Origin: Winogradskyella helgolandensis
GTDB taxonomy: Bacteria; Bacteroidota; Bacteroidia; Flavobacteriales; Flavobacteriaceae
NCBI RefSeq assembly: GCF_013404085.1
Contig: NZ_JABFHO010000001.1
Location: forward strand, 2,863,001 to 2,927,000
Length of the DNA: 64,000 nucleotides
Direction of reading: 5' to 3'
A program made the translations under genes and the position numbers. The first letter of the stretch is position 1, and every line of letters begins with the position of its first letter. The notes under the pieces were generated by a model. It did not search any database. It saw nothing but the letters and a program-made list of their open reading frames with translations, and was not told the origin of the DNA. Below, piece by piece: positions 26,094 through 36,100 of the stretch.

Positions 26094-27245
26094 TTAATTC
26101 TGTATAAAGTAATTAAATTTTTTGTAAATACTTTTTAACTGATATTCTTTTGAGCGTTGTATGCTCAATTTGCTGAATTTTTCTCTCTCTTCTGGATTAT
26201 TATGAAAATAATCTAATGCTTTGCTTAATCCAATATGATCATCATTGTTGACTAATAATCCATATTTGGCAATAAAGAATTCACCACCTTTAATGTTTAC
26301 TTCGTTGTTTTCATTTAACAGTTCTAGTGGACCAGACAAACAATTAGTTGATATACTAGGAAGACCAATTGCCATGGCTTCAATTAACGCATTTGGAAAT
26401 CCTTCTGTGAAAGAAGAAAGCACAAAACATTGACTATTTAATAAATGCTCATTTACCTTTTTTACTTTCCCTTTTAGAAAAACACTATCACTTAACTGAT
26501 TTTTGTCAATTTCATCTTTTAAATAGTCATGTAAATCCCCAGCTCCTAAAATAGAAAATTCATATTTTAATTTAGACACCATTATTGCAAGAATGGTCAT
26601 TATTTGATTTTTCCTTTTTATTAAACTTCCTGCTGTAATTACCTTTAATGTATCTATAGAAGTATTTAGTTTTTTAGAATCTATAACTAAACTTGGTATT
26701 TCTATTGGATTATAAATAACTTCCATTGGGATTTTAACACCAAAGTTATCTTTTAAATCCTTATTAATGTGTACAGAATTAGAAAATAATTTGTCACATC
26801 TATTATAAAAAATAGGATAGAATATTTTAGAAATAAACAATGAAAGCTTACTCGTTACATTATCGGAAGGAAATCCGCGTTCGCTAATAATCGTTTTTAC
26901 AGATTTATTCATACTGGAAATAATTCCATTTATCAGGTTAGGAAATGCTAAAAATGATATTGAGATATTTATATGCTCTTTTTTTATAATACGATTATAT
27001 TTCATAATAAAACTTAGACTATCTAATGTTTTTGATAAAAAAGAACGATTTGCCCCTTTTTTAGAAAGTATAACGATATTAACACCTTCGGGTATAGGAA
27101 AGTGAATCGTATTATAAAATAAGACGAGTGTTACATTGTAATCTATAACGAGTTTTTTTAGCAGTAAGCTAATTACTTTTTCAGCACCGCCACTTCCTAA
27201 TGTAATACTAAGAATGGTTATATTTTGTTTAATTTTTGGGGACAT
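26094..27245 (-). CDS. GT4 glycosyltransferase
   Basis: The N terminus shows ITLGSGGAEKVISLLLKKL, the acceptor-side loop of GT4 enzymes. The donor site is EGFPNALIEAMAIGLPSIST with its two Glu residues. The 383 residues are normal. Acceptor and donor sugars cannot be told. It lies 11 bases upstream of asnB on the same strand. It is separated from the next upstream gene by 154 bases that hold a perfect small hairpin. Confidence 0.9.
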   Translation of the reverse strand: MSPKIKQNITILSITLGSGGAEKVISLLLKKLVIDYNVTLVLFYNTIHFPIPEGVNIVILSKKGANRSFLSKTLDSLSFIMKYNRIIKKEHINISISFLAFPNLINGIISSMNKSVKTIISERGFPSDNVTSKLSLFISKIFYPIFYNRCDKLFSNSVHINKDLKDNFGVKIPMEVIYNPIEIPSLVIDSKKLNTSIDTLKVITAGSLIKRKNQIMTILAIMVSKLKYEFSILGAGDLHDYLKDEIDKNQLSDSVFLKGKVKKVNEHLLNSQCFVLSSFTEGFPNALIEAMAIGLPSISTNCLSGPLELLNENNEVNIKGGEFFIAKYGLLVNNDDHIGLSKALDYFHNNPEEREKFSKLSIQRSKEYQLKSIYKKFNYFIQN

Positions 27246-27273
27246 AAAATAAAATATTTAATTGATTATAATG

Positions 27274-27293
27274 TATGTTTAGAATTAAACATA
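27274..27293. other. Perfect 8-base hairpin in a 154-base gap of the glycan operon
   Basis: TATGTTTA (27274-27281) and TAAACATA (27286-27293) pair around a GAAT loop. No T run follows on the minus strand, so it is not a standard terminator. It could stabilise or process the message. Confidence 0.45.
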
Positions 27294-27399
27294 ATAACCA
27301 ACTTTTTAACTATTGCTATTTTTCAATAATTGTAAGTTTAAAATGTTAAAAGAAATTATAATGCATAGCTTTAGTCTGATGGAAGAATAAAATATTAAA

Positions 27400-28455
27400 T
27401 CAATTTTTACGCAATTTCTCCCAACCTAATCCCTTAAAGCAAGGACCTTGAACCATTTCATTAAATGTAATACCGTTATGCCCTCCATTTAATTCAATTA
27501 TTTTTAAATTATCATTCTCATCTATAATTAAATCCCAACCTATTGAGCGTATGTAAGGGATATAGCCATGCATTCTTTTAATTTCTGATATACATTTATC
27601 AAAAAAAGGTAACTTCATTCCAGAATAATTAATATCATTATCTGGAAGTTGCTTCGTAAATTTACACTCGGGATCGGGATAAAAAGCCAAATTTGTTTGC
27701 CACAAACAACCATTTTCGATATTTATAGGAATGCGCATTTGACGAGAAGAAACAACATGTGTATCACCTGTACGTCCAAATCTAAAATATCCAGCTCTAA
27801 CTTCAATTTCACCATTATCTTTACACACTGATGTAAGTCTAATTGTGGCTACAGCAGAATCATTAAATTGATTAAAAAAGGGATGTTGAACTATGAATTT
27901 CTGAAATACACCATTTCCAAGTTTTTTGACATCATTTAATTTAAAAGAACTCTTATCCAAAAAATAAATTCCCTTGCCTTGATTTGAATTTTCAATTTTA
28001 TAAACAACTTTTTCTTTATCTTTAAAAAGATATTCTTTAAATTCTTTTGTATTAAGTACCTTATTATTCTTGTCAAGAAATAAACCATTTATAAAATAAC
28101 CAATGTCCGATGAATGCTTATCTTTTAAAACTTGATTTATGACTGCAGAACGATCACAAATCTTTCCGTAATCGCCTTTGTAATTTGACACAACATATTC
28201 CCCATAGTAATTATCAGGAATCCAACCTTCTTTAAATTCATTTGTATAAGAGCAATAGGTCATTAACCATGGGGCATATCTTTTATGACCAAAAACATCT
28301 AATGCATACTCTTTGCATAGTTTTCTGTTTTTAGCGCTTAATTTTCCGTTCTGATTTTCTACTACTTTTAAAATTTTTAAAGCTGTATCATTTTGCTCTA
28401 TGTGATAAACAAAACTTTTGGACTTTTCTATGATGGATTTGGCTAGTTCTTTCAT
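27400..28455 (-). CDS. Sugar-transfer-associated ATP-grasp protein
   Basis: The 351-residue protein matches the ATP-grasp group found in glycan loci (Pfam ATPgrasp_ST type). It has a helical N-terminal part, then VYKIENSNQGKGIYFLDK (ATP-binding Lys and Gly loop). VATIRLTSVCKDNGEIEVRAGYFRFGR follows, and RSIGWDLIIDENDNLKIIELNGGHNG supplies the metal-binding Asp/Glu/Asn set. The reaction of the group is not known; the fold implies ligation through an acyl phosphate. It is flanked by two GT4 genes in the same direction. Confidence 0.87.
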   Translation of the reverse strand: MKELAKSIIEKSKSFVYHIEQNDTALKILKVVENQNGKLSAKNRKLCKEYALDVFGHKRYAPWLMTYCSYTNEFKEGWIPDNYYGEYVVSNYKGDYGKICDRSAVINQVLKDKHSSDIGYFINGLFLDKNNKVLNTKEFKEYLFKDKEKVVYKIENSNQGKGIYFLDKSSFKLNDVKKLGNGVFQKFIVQHPFFNQFNDSAVATIRLTSVCKDNGEIEVRAGYFRFGRTGDTHVVSSRQMRIPINIENGCLWQTNLAFYPDPECKFTKQLPDNDINYSGMKLPFFDKCISEIKRMHGYIPYIRSIGWDLIIDENDNLKIIELNGGHNGITFNEMVQGPCFKGLGWEKLRKN

Positions 28456-28516
28456 ATTTATCTTTACTGATTATAAATAGAATTAAAAGGTTTTATTCTT
28501 AGTATCGAATACTAAA

Positions 28517-29584
28517 CTATTTCCTGATGATATTAGTAAAGAAGTCTTCATATTCTTTTAATATAATATTTTGACTAAATTTGTTCTTTACACTTTCTTT
28601 AACATCGTTATGGTTCCAGATTTTTTTCTCATTGAGTCTTTCAATGAACTCATCTTCGCTATTGACTAAATAACCATTGATGTGGTTGCTAATTATTTCT
28701 TTTGTTCCACCTGGTACGTCAAAAGCAATTGCAGGAACACCAACAGCACAACTTTCTAAAAGCGCATTTGGAAAGCCTTCAGAATAAGACCCTTGTAAAA
28801 ATACATCATTTTCGACCAAGTACTCATAAACATTATTGGTGTATTCAACATAATTAATTTTATCTCTTAAATTCAATTTGTCAACTTCTTTAAAAATTTC
28901 ATCTTTAAAGCTTCCAGACCCAATTATAGTAAATTCAAAAGGATGATTAATTTTATTTAAAATGTTTAGGATTCGAATATGCCCCTTTAATTTACTTAAT
29001 CTACCAATGGTAATATATTTTTTAACCTTGGTGATTTTTTTATCGTTTTTTATGTAATTAAGGTTGGTAATAGGGTTATTTATTACTTTTAATTTACAAC
29101 TTTCTAAGCCATAGTATTTAATAATGCTAAGTTTCATATCTAATGATTGGCATATGAAAAAGTCTAATTTGTTTAGCCCAAATAACTTAAAGTCAAAGTT
29201 GATGTATTTCTTCTGTGTTGAAACTTTATGGTTGTCACTTATTATGAAAGTATGTCTGCCAATAAATGTTATGGATGGAAATAAGAAAGATATATAGCCC
29301 ATAAGTATATTTAGATCTGAAATAGAACTCAATACAATCTGTGGTTTTACTTTTTTTATAGTTTTTACAATAGAAAAAATAGCATATCGAACTCTATTTT
29401 TATTGAGATATATGGTGTTTGTGCATGAAACATCATATTTGTTGTCTTTTTCAAATCCAACAATTAGAAAAGTTATTTTGAAATTATTCTCATTTAGATT
29501 TTGAGCAAGGAATGAAAGTACGCGTTCTGCGCCACCAGCAGTTAGTTTTGGTATGGCTACTAGAATATTTATTTTCGAATCCAT
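28517..29584 (-). CDS. GT4 glycosyltransferase
   Basis: IPKLTAGGAERVLSFLAQNL at the start and SEGFPNALLESCAVGVPAIA near the end mark a GT4 enzyme with intact E-x7-E. It has 355 residues and is very rich in Lys, Asn and Ile, reflecting low GC content. It lies between the two ATP-grasp genes with gaps of 61 and 10 bases. The sugar specificity is unknown. Confidence 0.9.
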   Translation of the reverse strand: MDSKINILVAIPKLTAGGAERVLSFLAQNLNENNFKITFLIVGFEKDNKYDVSCTNTIYLNKNRVRYAIFSIVKTIKKVKPQIVLSSISDLNILMGYISFLFPSITFIGRHTFIISDNHKVSTQKKYINFDFKLFGLNKLDFFICQSLDMKLSIIKYYGLESCKLKVINNPITNLNYIKNDKKITKVKKYITIGRLSKLKGHIRILNILNKINHPFEFTIIGSGSFKDEIFKEVDKLNLRDKINYVEYTNNVYEYLVENDVFLQGSYSEGFPNALLESCAVGVPAIAFDVPGGTKEIISNHINGYLVNSEDEFIERLNEKKIWNHNDVKESVKNKFSQNIILKEYEDFFTNIIRK

Positions 29585-29594
29585 GAATTATATT

Positions 29595-30536
29595 TTATCT
29601 ATTATTAGGTAAATCAAGTAGCTGTCCAAATTTAAGATCACATCCTTTAGTTTTAAATTTCTGAGTACCAGAGTGATGGTGAAACGTAATTTCACCAAAA
29701 TATACTTTCCCTTTTACTGCATAAAAATCGACTCTTGCATAAATAAAGTCTTTAGCTATAGTTTCAGCTAAACTTTTCATTTTTTCAAACAATTCAGGTT
29801 TCTTTTCAATCTCGCCATTCTCATATTGCCAAACGCAAGGAATAAAGTCCCAATTAGAATCATATAAATTTCTTCTACGCTCACCAAAACGAGCGATATC
29901 AACATGAACAAATGCTAATTTACCATTAAAACAATGGAATTTATAATCGTTAGGAATTTCGTCATTTTCTGTTGTTAAAAGTTCTTCAACTATAATTCTA
30001 GGCTCTATATTTTTATATTGCCATTCTCTAGTTGAATAGTAAAAATTTTCTTTCAAACTGCGCTTAAACCCTTTTTGTATCTTAGGCCAATCTATAGTAG
30101 ATTTATCTTTAACTATTAAATAGCCTCCGCTGTCATGATTGTTTTTAATGATAAAGCTAGAATCAGGTAAATTTTCAAAGGTTAAATCAGATGCGTTTTT
30201 TGTATGATATAATAGAGGAATTAAATATTCTTCACCAATTTTTTTAGCTATATAGGACCGCACTGTATATTTGTCTGCAACTTGGGTGTGTAGGTCTGTT
30301 CTATCATATAGTTTTAACCAAGTTATTTTTTCATTCAAAGTCTGCGGATGGTTTATATCGATAGAGTACCCCATATATCTTTTAAAATACCATTTTATAA
30401 ATAGCTTGTCTGGGATAAGCTTAATTCCAAATTCATATACCTTAAAGAAAGGTCTCAGTATATTATAACCCAAATCAGAATTCCTATATAAATTTGAAAT
30501 TCTACTTCTCAAGGTTTTTTTCTCTAAATAGCTCAT
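29595..30536 (-). CDS. TupA-like ATP-grasp protein
   Basis: The 313-residue protein fits the TupA-like ATP-grasp group, named after a teichuronopeptide biosynthesis protein. Its signature is INHPQTLNEKITWLKLYDR, followed by VADKYTVRSYIAKKIGEEYL. The ATP/metal part shows PNDYKFHCFNGKLAFVHVD, FIYARVDFYAVKGKVYFGE and TFHHHSGTQKF. In the teichuronopeptide system the related enzyme is thought to couple an amino acid polymer to a uronic acid polymer; that role is only suggested here. Its first 35 bases overlap the upstream acetyltransferase gene. Confidence 0.87.
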   Translation of the reverse strand: MSYLEKKTLRSRISNLYRNSDLGYNILRPFFKVYEFGIKLIPDKLFIKWYFKRYMGYSIDINHPQTLNEKITWLKLYDRTDLHTQVADKYTVRSYIAKKIGEEYLIPLLYHTKNASDLTFENLPDSSFIIKNNHDSGGYLIVKDKSTIDWPKIQKGFKRSLKENFYYSTREWQYKNIEPRIIVEELLTTENDEIPNDYKFHCFNGKLAFVHVDIARFGERRRNLYDSNWDFIPCVWQYENGEIEKKPELFEKMKSLAETIAKDFIYARVDFYAVKGKVYFGEITFHHHSGTQKFKTKGCDLKFGQLLDLPNNR

Positions 30537-31110
30537 GCCTTATTAATTTTGTTATGTCTACACTGCCTAATACTTTAGCTGGTATCCCAGCTATTATTGT
30601 ATTTTCTTCTTCAAAAGACTTATTTACTACAGCATTAGCCCCTATAGCTGTATTATTAGGTATTTTAATATTTCCAAATATTTTAGCGCCTGGTGCTATG
30701 TATACATTGTTACCCAAAATTGGACCTTGAATTTCACCACCAGAAGCACCAATATTGACGCAAGCATGCATTCTGCAATTAGCACCAATCCTGGTAGTAT
30801 AATTAATTATAATTGTTCCGTAATGCACTATAGAAAGTCCCGGCCCAAAAACATTAATGGGTATGGAAAAATTTAATTTTATTGATAATTTTCTGTATTT
30901 ATATTTTAAATAATTAATATAGAGTTTGTTTATGCCTTTATTTTTACAATTAAAATTATACTCTAACTTTCTCATTAATCTTTGAAATTTCCAAATTGGA
31001 TTTGGAAAAAGGAAGTTCTTTAGTTTATTCAAAATAGTAACGTTATATATCTCTAAAGCAATACGGTCACGTTCCAAATAATTAATATAATCAATCTTAT
31101 TTTGTATCAT
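30502..31110 (-). CDS. CysE-like left-handed beta-helix acetyltransferase
   Basis: Residues 95-190 contain hexapeptide repeats: GTIIINYTTRIGANCRMHACV, then GNNVYIAPGAKIFGNIKIPNNTAIGANAVVNKSF and the closing IIAGIPAKVLG. The form is that of serine O-acetyltransferases and sugar acetyltransferases, using acetyl-CoA. At 202 residues, inside a glycan operon, a sugar or amino-acid-substituent acetyltransferase is more likely than cysteine synthesis. The 35-base overlap with the next gene implies translational coupling. Confidence 0.87.
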   Translation of the reverse strand: MIQNKIDYINYLERDRIALEIYNVTILNKLKNFLFPNPIWKFQRLMRKLEYNFNCKNKGINKLYINYLKYKYRKLSIKLNFSIPINVFGPGLSIVHYGTIIINYTTRIGANCRMHACVNIGASGGEIQGPILGNNVYIAPGAKIFGNIKIPNNTAIGANAVVNKSFEEENTIIAGIPAKVLGSVDITKLIRHELFREKNLEK

Positions 31111-31141
31111 TTATTTTATTCATCATTAATTTAAATTTAAA

Positions 31142-32689
31142 CTAATTTAGTTTAAAGGTCGTTTTTAATAAGGTTTTAATACGTGTCCAAAATATTCTAA
31201 AACTTTTATTAAAAATGTATAAAAGCGTACCATATATAAAAATAATTAATAAACTTACTTTACAGCTATAAAAAAACCAATTTATAAAGCTCATATCATT
31301 ATTAGTGGATAAAAAAAGATCAATACAAAAATTAACTAATAAACATGATAACGCAAAGCTTATTAGTATTGGAGTTAATCCTTTCCAATAGACGAATACA
31401 CTTTTTTCAAACCCATATTTAAATAAATAATAAGGTTTCCATAGAACACCTATAATAAAAAGACTACCTACTGTCCCAGCCACAATTCCAGAGATACCGT
31501 AGAGGCTACCAAGAGTAAAAGAAACCACCAAGTTTATTAGTGCTTCAGATATTGCAGCCCAAATATCAGAATACAAACCATAAGCATTTTTAAAGCGATT
31601 TATGGTCGCAGTAATTTGCGTCATAAAAAAATTAACTATGAATAAAATAAGTATAATTTTTGAAAGTACGTATTTTTCACCCAGCCACAGTAAAATTAGA
31701 TGGTCTAAAGTATAATATAAGGTTAAGCTAAAGAAACCAGCAATAAAAAATTGTATTGAAACCAACTCCCAAAACACTTTATTTACATTTTTCTTATCAT
31801 TTTCCGCAATTAGATTTCCAACTGCAGAACCAGTTCCAGCAAAAGCCATCATAATAAGACTATTTAATTTTGAAAACACCAAAAAATAATTACCAAAAAG
31901 CGCAACGCTTTGCAGATTTATTAAACCATATATTAATAAATTATCTGTACCACCTTTTACAAATTCGCTTATTTTATGAAAGAATACTTGTTTTATCTTT
32001 TTGATGATTTCAGGGTATTCTTGAATTACTGATGTTTTTTTCTTGTAATTAATTATAAGCCAAGGATAAATTTGCCTAATTTTTTTTCTTAGAATAATAC
32101 TATAAATAATGCTAAATAAGAGTTCTAAAATTATATATAGGTAGTAATTTTTATAATATATAACAACAATAATTTGCAGAAATACACGGATGATATGAAA
32201 GCTTTGAAAGTACTTTTGAATTATATATCCTTTCTGATCAGCACCAAATAAACTTGCATGATAGTTTACAAAATAAGCTAATAGAGTAGAGCACATTAAA
32301 GTGTAAAACACAAAGTAAATTAGGAATAATGAAAACTGAGTATTAGAAAATATAATTGGAAAAAACAGCGAGATAATTATACCTATAACTAGTATAGCTA
32401 TTCCAATTTTTTTGTAGAGTACACCTAATAAAGCTATTATTTTATTTATTTCTTTTTGGTTATTGGTATAAAGTGGTTTATATAATGTAAAACCTATAGC
32501 TGTTCCAATACCTAATTCTGTTAAGTTTAAAAACCCGAGAATACTTCTCAGTGTTGACTCTAAACCAATAAAGTCGTCACCAAGTTCATCTAAGAAAAAT
32601 TTTCTTGAAAAAAACTGTATAAAAATAGAAATGGTGAAAAAGAACACACCAACTTTCGCATTTTTTAAAGATTTGGAGACTCTAGACAT
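31142..32689 (-). CDS. Wzx-type oligosaccharide flippase
   Basis: The 515-residue protein has about 12-14 hydrophobic helices and an N-terminal amphipathic start (SRVSKSLKNAKVGVFFFTIS), as in the polysaccharide-transporter branch of the MOP superfamily. It probably flips lipid-linked repeat units across the inner membrane. I chose the ATG at 32689; the longer frame to 32710 begins at TTG and reads four Lys codons from a T12 tract. It is first in the operon that ends with the pglC-like gene. Confidence 0.9.
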   Translation of the reverse strand: MSRVSKSLKNAKVGVFFFTISIFIQFFSRKFFLDELGDDFIGLESTLRSILGFLNLTELGIGTAIGFTLYKPLYTNNQKEINKIIALLGVLYKKIGIAILVIGIIISLFFPIIFSNTQFSLFLIYFVFYTLMCSTLLAYFVNYHASLFGADQKGYIIQKYFQSFHIIRVFLQIIVVIYYKNYYLYIILELLFSIIYSIILRKKIRQIYPWLIINYKKKTSVIQEYPEIIKKIKQVFFHKISEFVKGGTDNLLIYGLINLQSVALFGNYFLVFSKLNSLIMMAFAGTGSAVGNLIAENDKKNVNKVFWELVSIQFFIAGFFSLTLYYTLDHLILLWLGEKYVLSKIILILFIVNFFMTQITATINRFKNAYGLYSDIWAAISEALINLVVSFTLGSLYGISGIVAGTVGSLFIIGVLWKPYYLFKYGFEKSVFVYWKGLTPILISFALSCLLVNFCIDLFLSTNNDMSFINWFFYSCKVSLLIIFIYGTLLYIFNKSFRIFWTRIKTLLKTTFKLN

Positions 32690-32695
32690 TTTATC

Positions 32696-32707
32696 TTTTT
32701 TTTTTTT
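32696..32707. repeat. T12 homopolymer just upstream of the flippase start codon
   Basis: Twelve T residues (A12 on the coding strand) lie 6 bases before the ATG at 32689. The tract is in the untranslated leader if the ATG is used, so length change could alter expression. Confidence 0.6.
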
Positions 32708-32710
32708 CAA

Positions 32711-33133
32711 CGCACTATGAAAAAATTAATTGTATTGTTTTTTTTATACAGTTAATTAGTTGGCTAATATTAAAAAATGAAACTATAATTCTGTATTTTT
32801 TTGTCAATTAACATTTTTAGCCGTCGAAAGAACAACTTTGTATTTTTTTGGAGTTAAATTTTATTATTTGATGCTTCTTTAATAATATTTTATTGACTTC
32901 TATATTTTGTTCTGTAAGAAAAAAATGTAATTAGTTAAAGTTGATATTGATATAGTCTTTATGTCGTTCAATAGCGTAAATATAAGTGTTAAATGCAAAT
33001 AAAACCGATTAACAAGTTTATTCTTACATTGAAGTGCGTTACATCGAATTATATTGCGTTTTGTGCTTCTAATCGAAATATTTTCATTTTATTGTACATA
33101 CCCTAATAAATCTAACTGAACAAATAAACCATT
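32711..33133. other. 423-base AT-rich intergenic region between divergent genes
   Basis: No gene is seen. It should hold promoters for the flippase operon (minus) and the giant lyase-like gene (plus), but no exact TAnnTTTG box is present on either strand. Near matches such as TATATTTTG (one extra base, near 32908) occur. Confidence 0.5.
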
Positions 33134-36100
33134 ATGCCCCTAGTAAATTTACCTAAGTATACTAAAAACCTATTATTAATTTTATTTCTAAATTTTAGCT
33201 TACTATCTATTAGTGCACAGCAGCAGTTAGCGTTTCCAACTGCCTATGGTGCAGGTGCTTATGTTTCTGGTGGTAGAGGGCAAACAGTTTACCATGTTAC
33301 GACCACAGATTTTAATGATAATGAAGGTTCTTTTAAGTGGGCTTTTGAACAAGCTAGCGCTAATAACGGTGGTACAATAGTGTTTGATATAAGCGGAGTG
33401 ATTACTATACAGCCTAACGAAACGGGAAGGTGGTTTATAGATCATACAAACAACCTTGAACAAAAAACAATGACTAATATATCTATTCTGGGTCAAACTG
33501 CTCCCTTTCCAGGGATTACTATAGATACTTCTGTTACATATTGGGAACCAACAAATATGCATAATATAATTTTTCGTTATATAAAATTTAGAGGATCAGG
33601 TGAGAATGGTTTTTTAAATATGCGCTATTGTGATGAAGTAATTATGGATCATTGTTCTTTTGCTTGGAGTGCTTTTGATTCAACGGGGTTGAATCTATGT
33701 AGTGTTACCGATCATAATTTAGATGGAAATAGTTGGACGCCAACAGGTATAACTCTTCAAAACTGTTTTCTTTCACATATCGGAAGGGCATCTAATATTG
33801 GTAATACATCAACAAGTAGTTTAGCTCCATTTGGGGAGGTTTCTTTACTTAGAAATGTTTATACAAACACTTCATATAGAACACCTTTAAAACATGGTGG
33901 TGATGGAGAAGTTGATGTTATTAATAATTTCATTGAAAGTATCCAAGCGCAATATGGTGCAAGAATGATGAGATTTGATAATCAGGCATTTTACTTAAAC
34001 CACATAGGAAATAGTTATAGTACAGGTTATCATTCGGGTCACCCTAGTTTTAATGGTAATGATGTACATAGAGTTTGGGTAAATGACCCTAGTATAGGAG
34101 CAAAAATATATCAAGATGATAATTACTATGCGCCAGAATTTCAAGACTATGGCATAGGAGATTATGGTACAGACCCTCAATCAGATTGGTTGCCTTTTCA
34201 AGATTCTGCTATAGAAGTTCCTTCAAATTGGTTTGTTAATACACCTCGTTCGTTAAATGGAAGAGCAATTCCTATTTTAAATAGTTCTGATTTAAAAACA
34301 GAATTATTACCAGAAGTAGGAGCTAGCAAATACATAGATAATAATGGACAAGTAGTTTTTTATAGGGATGAAATAGATACAAGATATATAAATGATTTAG
34401 TTGCTGGCATTCATAGAGATGATGAAAGATTACCTAGTGATAGACCTGGTTTTGATATATCTCAAACATCTAACACTAGACCTAATGACTTTTACAATAG
34501 TAACGATCATATACCTGAATCTTATTTATTAAGCAGAGGAATAATAGGAAACTCAACTATTCATAATCAAATTCAGCCTTCAGGTTATACTTTGTTAGAA
34601 GAATATGCAAATCAAGTAGATTTTGATATTACCGTAATTAGTTTAGAAGGAGTAGAGGTGTTACCTAGCATTGCTGAATTACAAATAACAGATACACTTC
34701 AACTAACAGCGACTTTTACACCTGATAATGCAACAAACCAAAACGGAGTATGGACTTCAAGTGACGAATCCATTGCAACAGTAGATGAAAATGGTATTGT
34801 AACACCAGTTTCTTTAGGTCAAGTAATAATAACATTCACTGCTTCTGATGGTGGATTCTCAGGCACCTCCGAAATAACGGTTTTTCCTGAGGCGCTCAAT
34901 GCGAGCGCAGGTGATGACCAACAGATTTGTGAAGGAGAAAGTACAATCCTTAACGCAAGTGGAGGGACAAATTATGTCTGGAGCACAGGTGAAACAGCCG
35001 ACAGTATCGAAGTGACACCTGATATAACAACGACTTATACAGTTACAGTATCTGATGATAATGGACAATCCGAAGAAGCCAATGTTACCGTTACTGTTAA
35101 TGCCTTACCAGTAGCAAACGCAGGTGAGGATCAATCAATATGTGAAGGTAGTTCAACAACATTAACCGCTACCGGAGGAGTTTCATACTTATGGAGTACA
35201 GGTGAGACTACTGCTTCAATTGAGGTAAGTCCGACTGAAGAAAGCATTTATACCGTAGAAGTAAGTGATAATAACTGTTCAAGCTCAGACAGTGTAACTG
35301 TTTTTGTAAATGCAGCGCCAGAAATTATTATTTCTGAGGATATTGTAATTTTTGAAGGTGAATCCGCAACACTTACGGTCAGTGGAAGTGATACTTATGA
35401 ATGGAGCACTGGCGAAACGACAGAGTCTATTACTGTAATCCCATTAATTACAACTGCTTACACTGTGAATTCAATCGGGCCAAATGGTTGTGTAAGTTAT
35501 GCAGAAGTTACAGTGACTGTAATACCAGAAATTATTGCCAATGCTGGGGACGATGAAACCATTTGTAGCGGTGAGACTATTACTTTGACAGCTTTGGGTG
35601 GATCAAATTATACTTGGGATACTGGAGATTTAGGACCTGAATTAACAGTGTCACCAATAGAAACAACTACTTATACTGTTACAGTTGAAGATGATTATGG
35701 TAATACAGATACAGATGAAATCACTGTTTTTGTAAATGAAGCACCAAGTATTACTGTTAATGATGATGTTTTCATTATGATTGGCAGTTCTGTTACACTA
35801 ACAGCCAATGGAGGAAGTACATATTCTTGGAATACAGGTGAAACGACTTCAGAAATTAGTGTAAGCCCAGATGTAACAACAACATATACCGTTACAGGGT
35901 TTTCAGAAAATGGTTGTCAAAGTATTGAGGAAGTTATTGTTAATGTAGTTGAAGAATTGATCGCTAATGCCGGAGAAGATGCTACAATATGTCTAGGTGA
36001 AAGTGTCACTTTAAACGCATCAGGTGGTATTTCTTATACTTGGAATACTGGTGAAACAGGAGCAACCCCAACATTTACACCAACAGAGAATACAACATAT

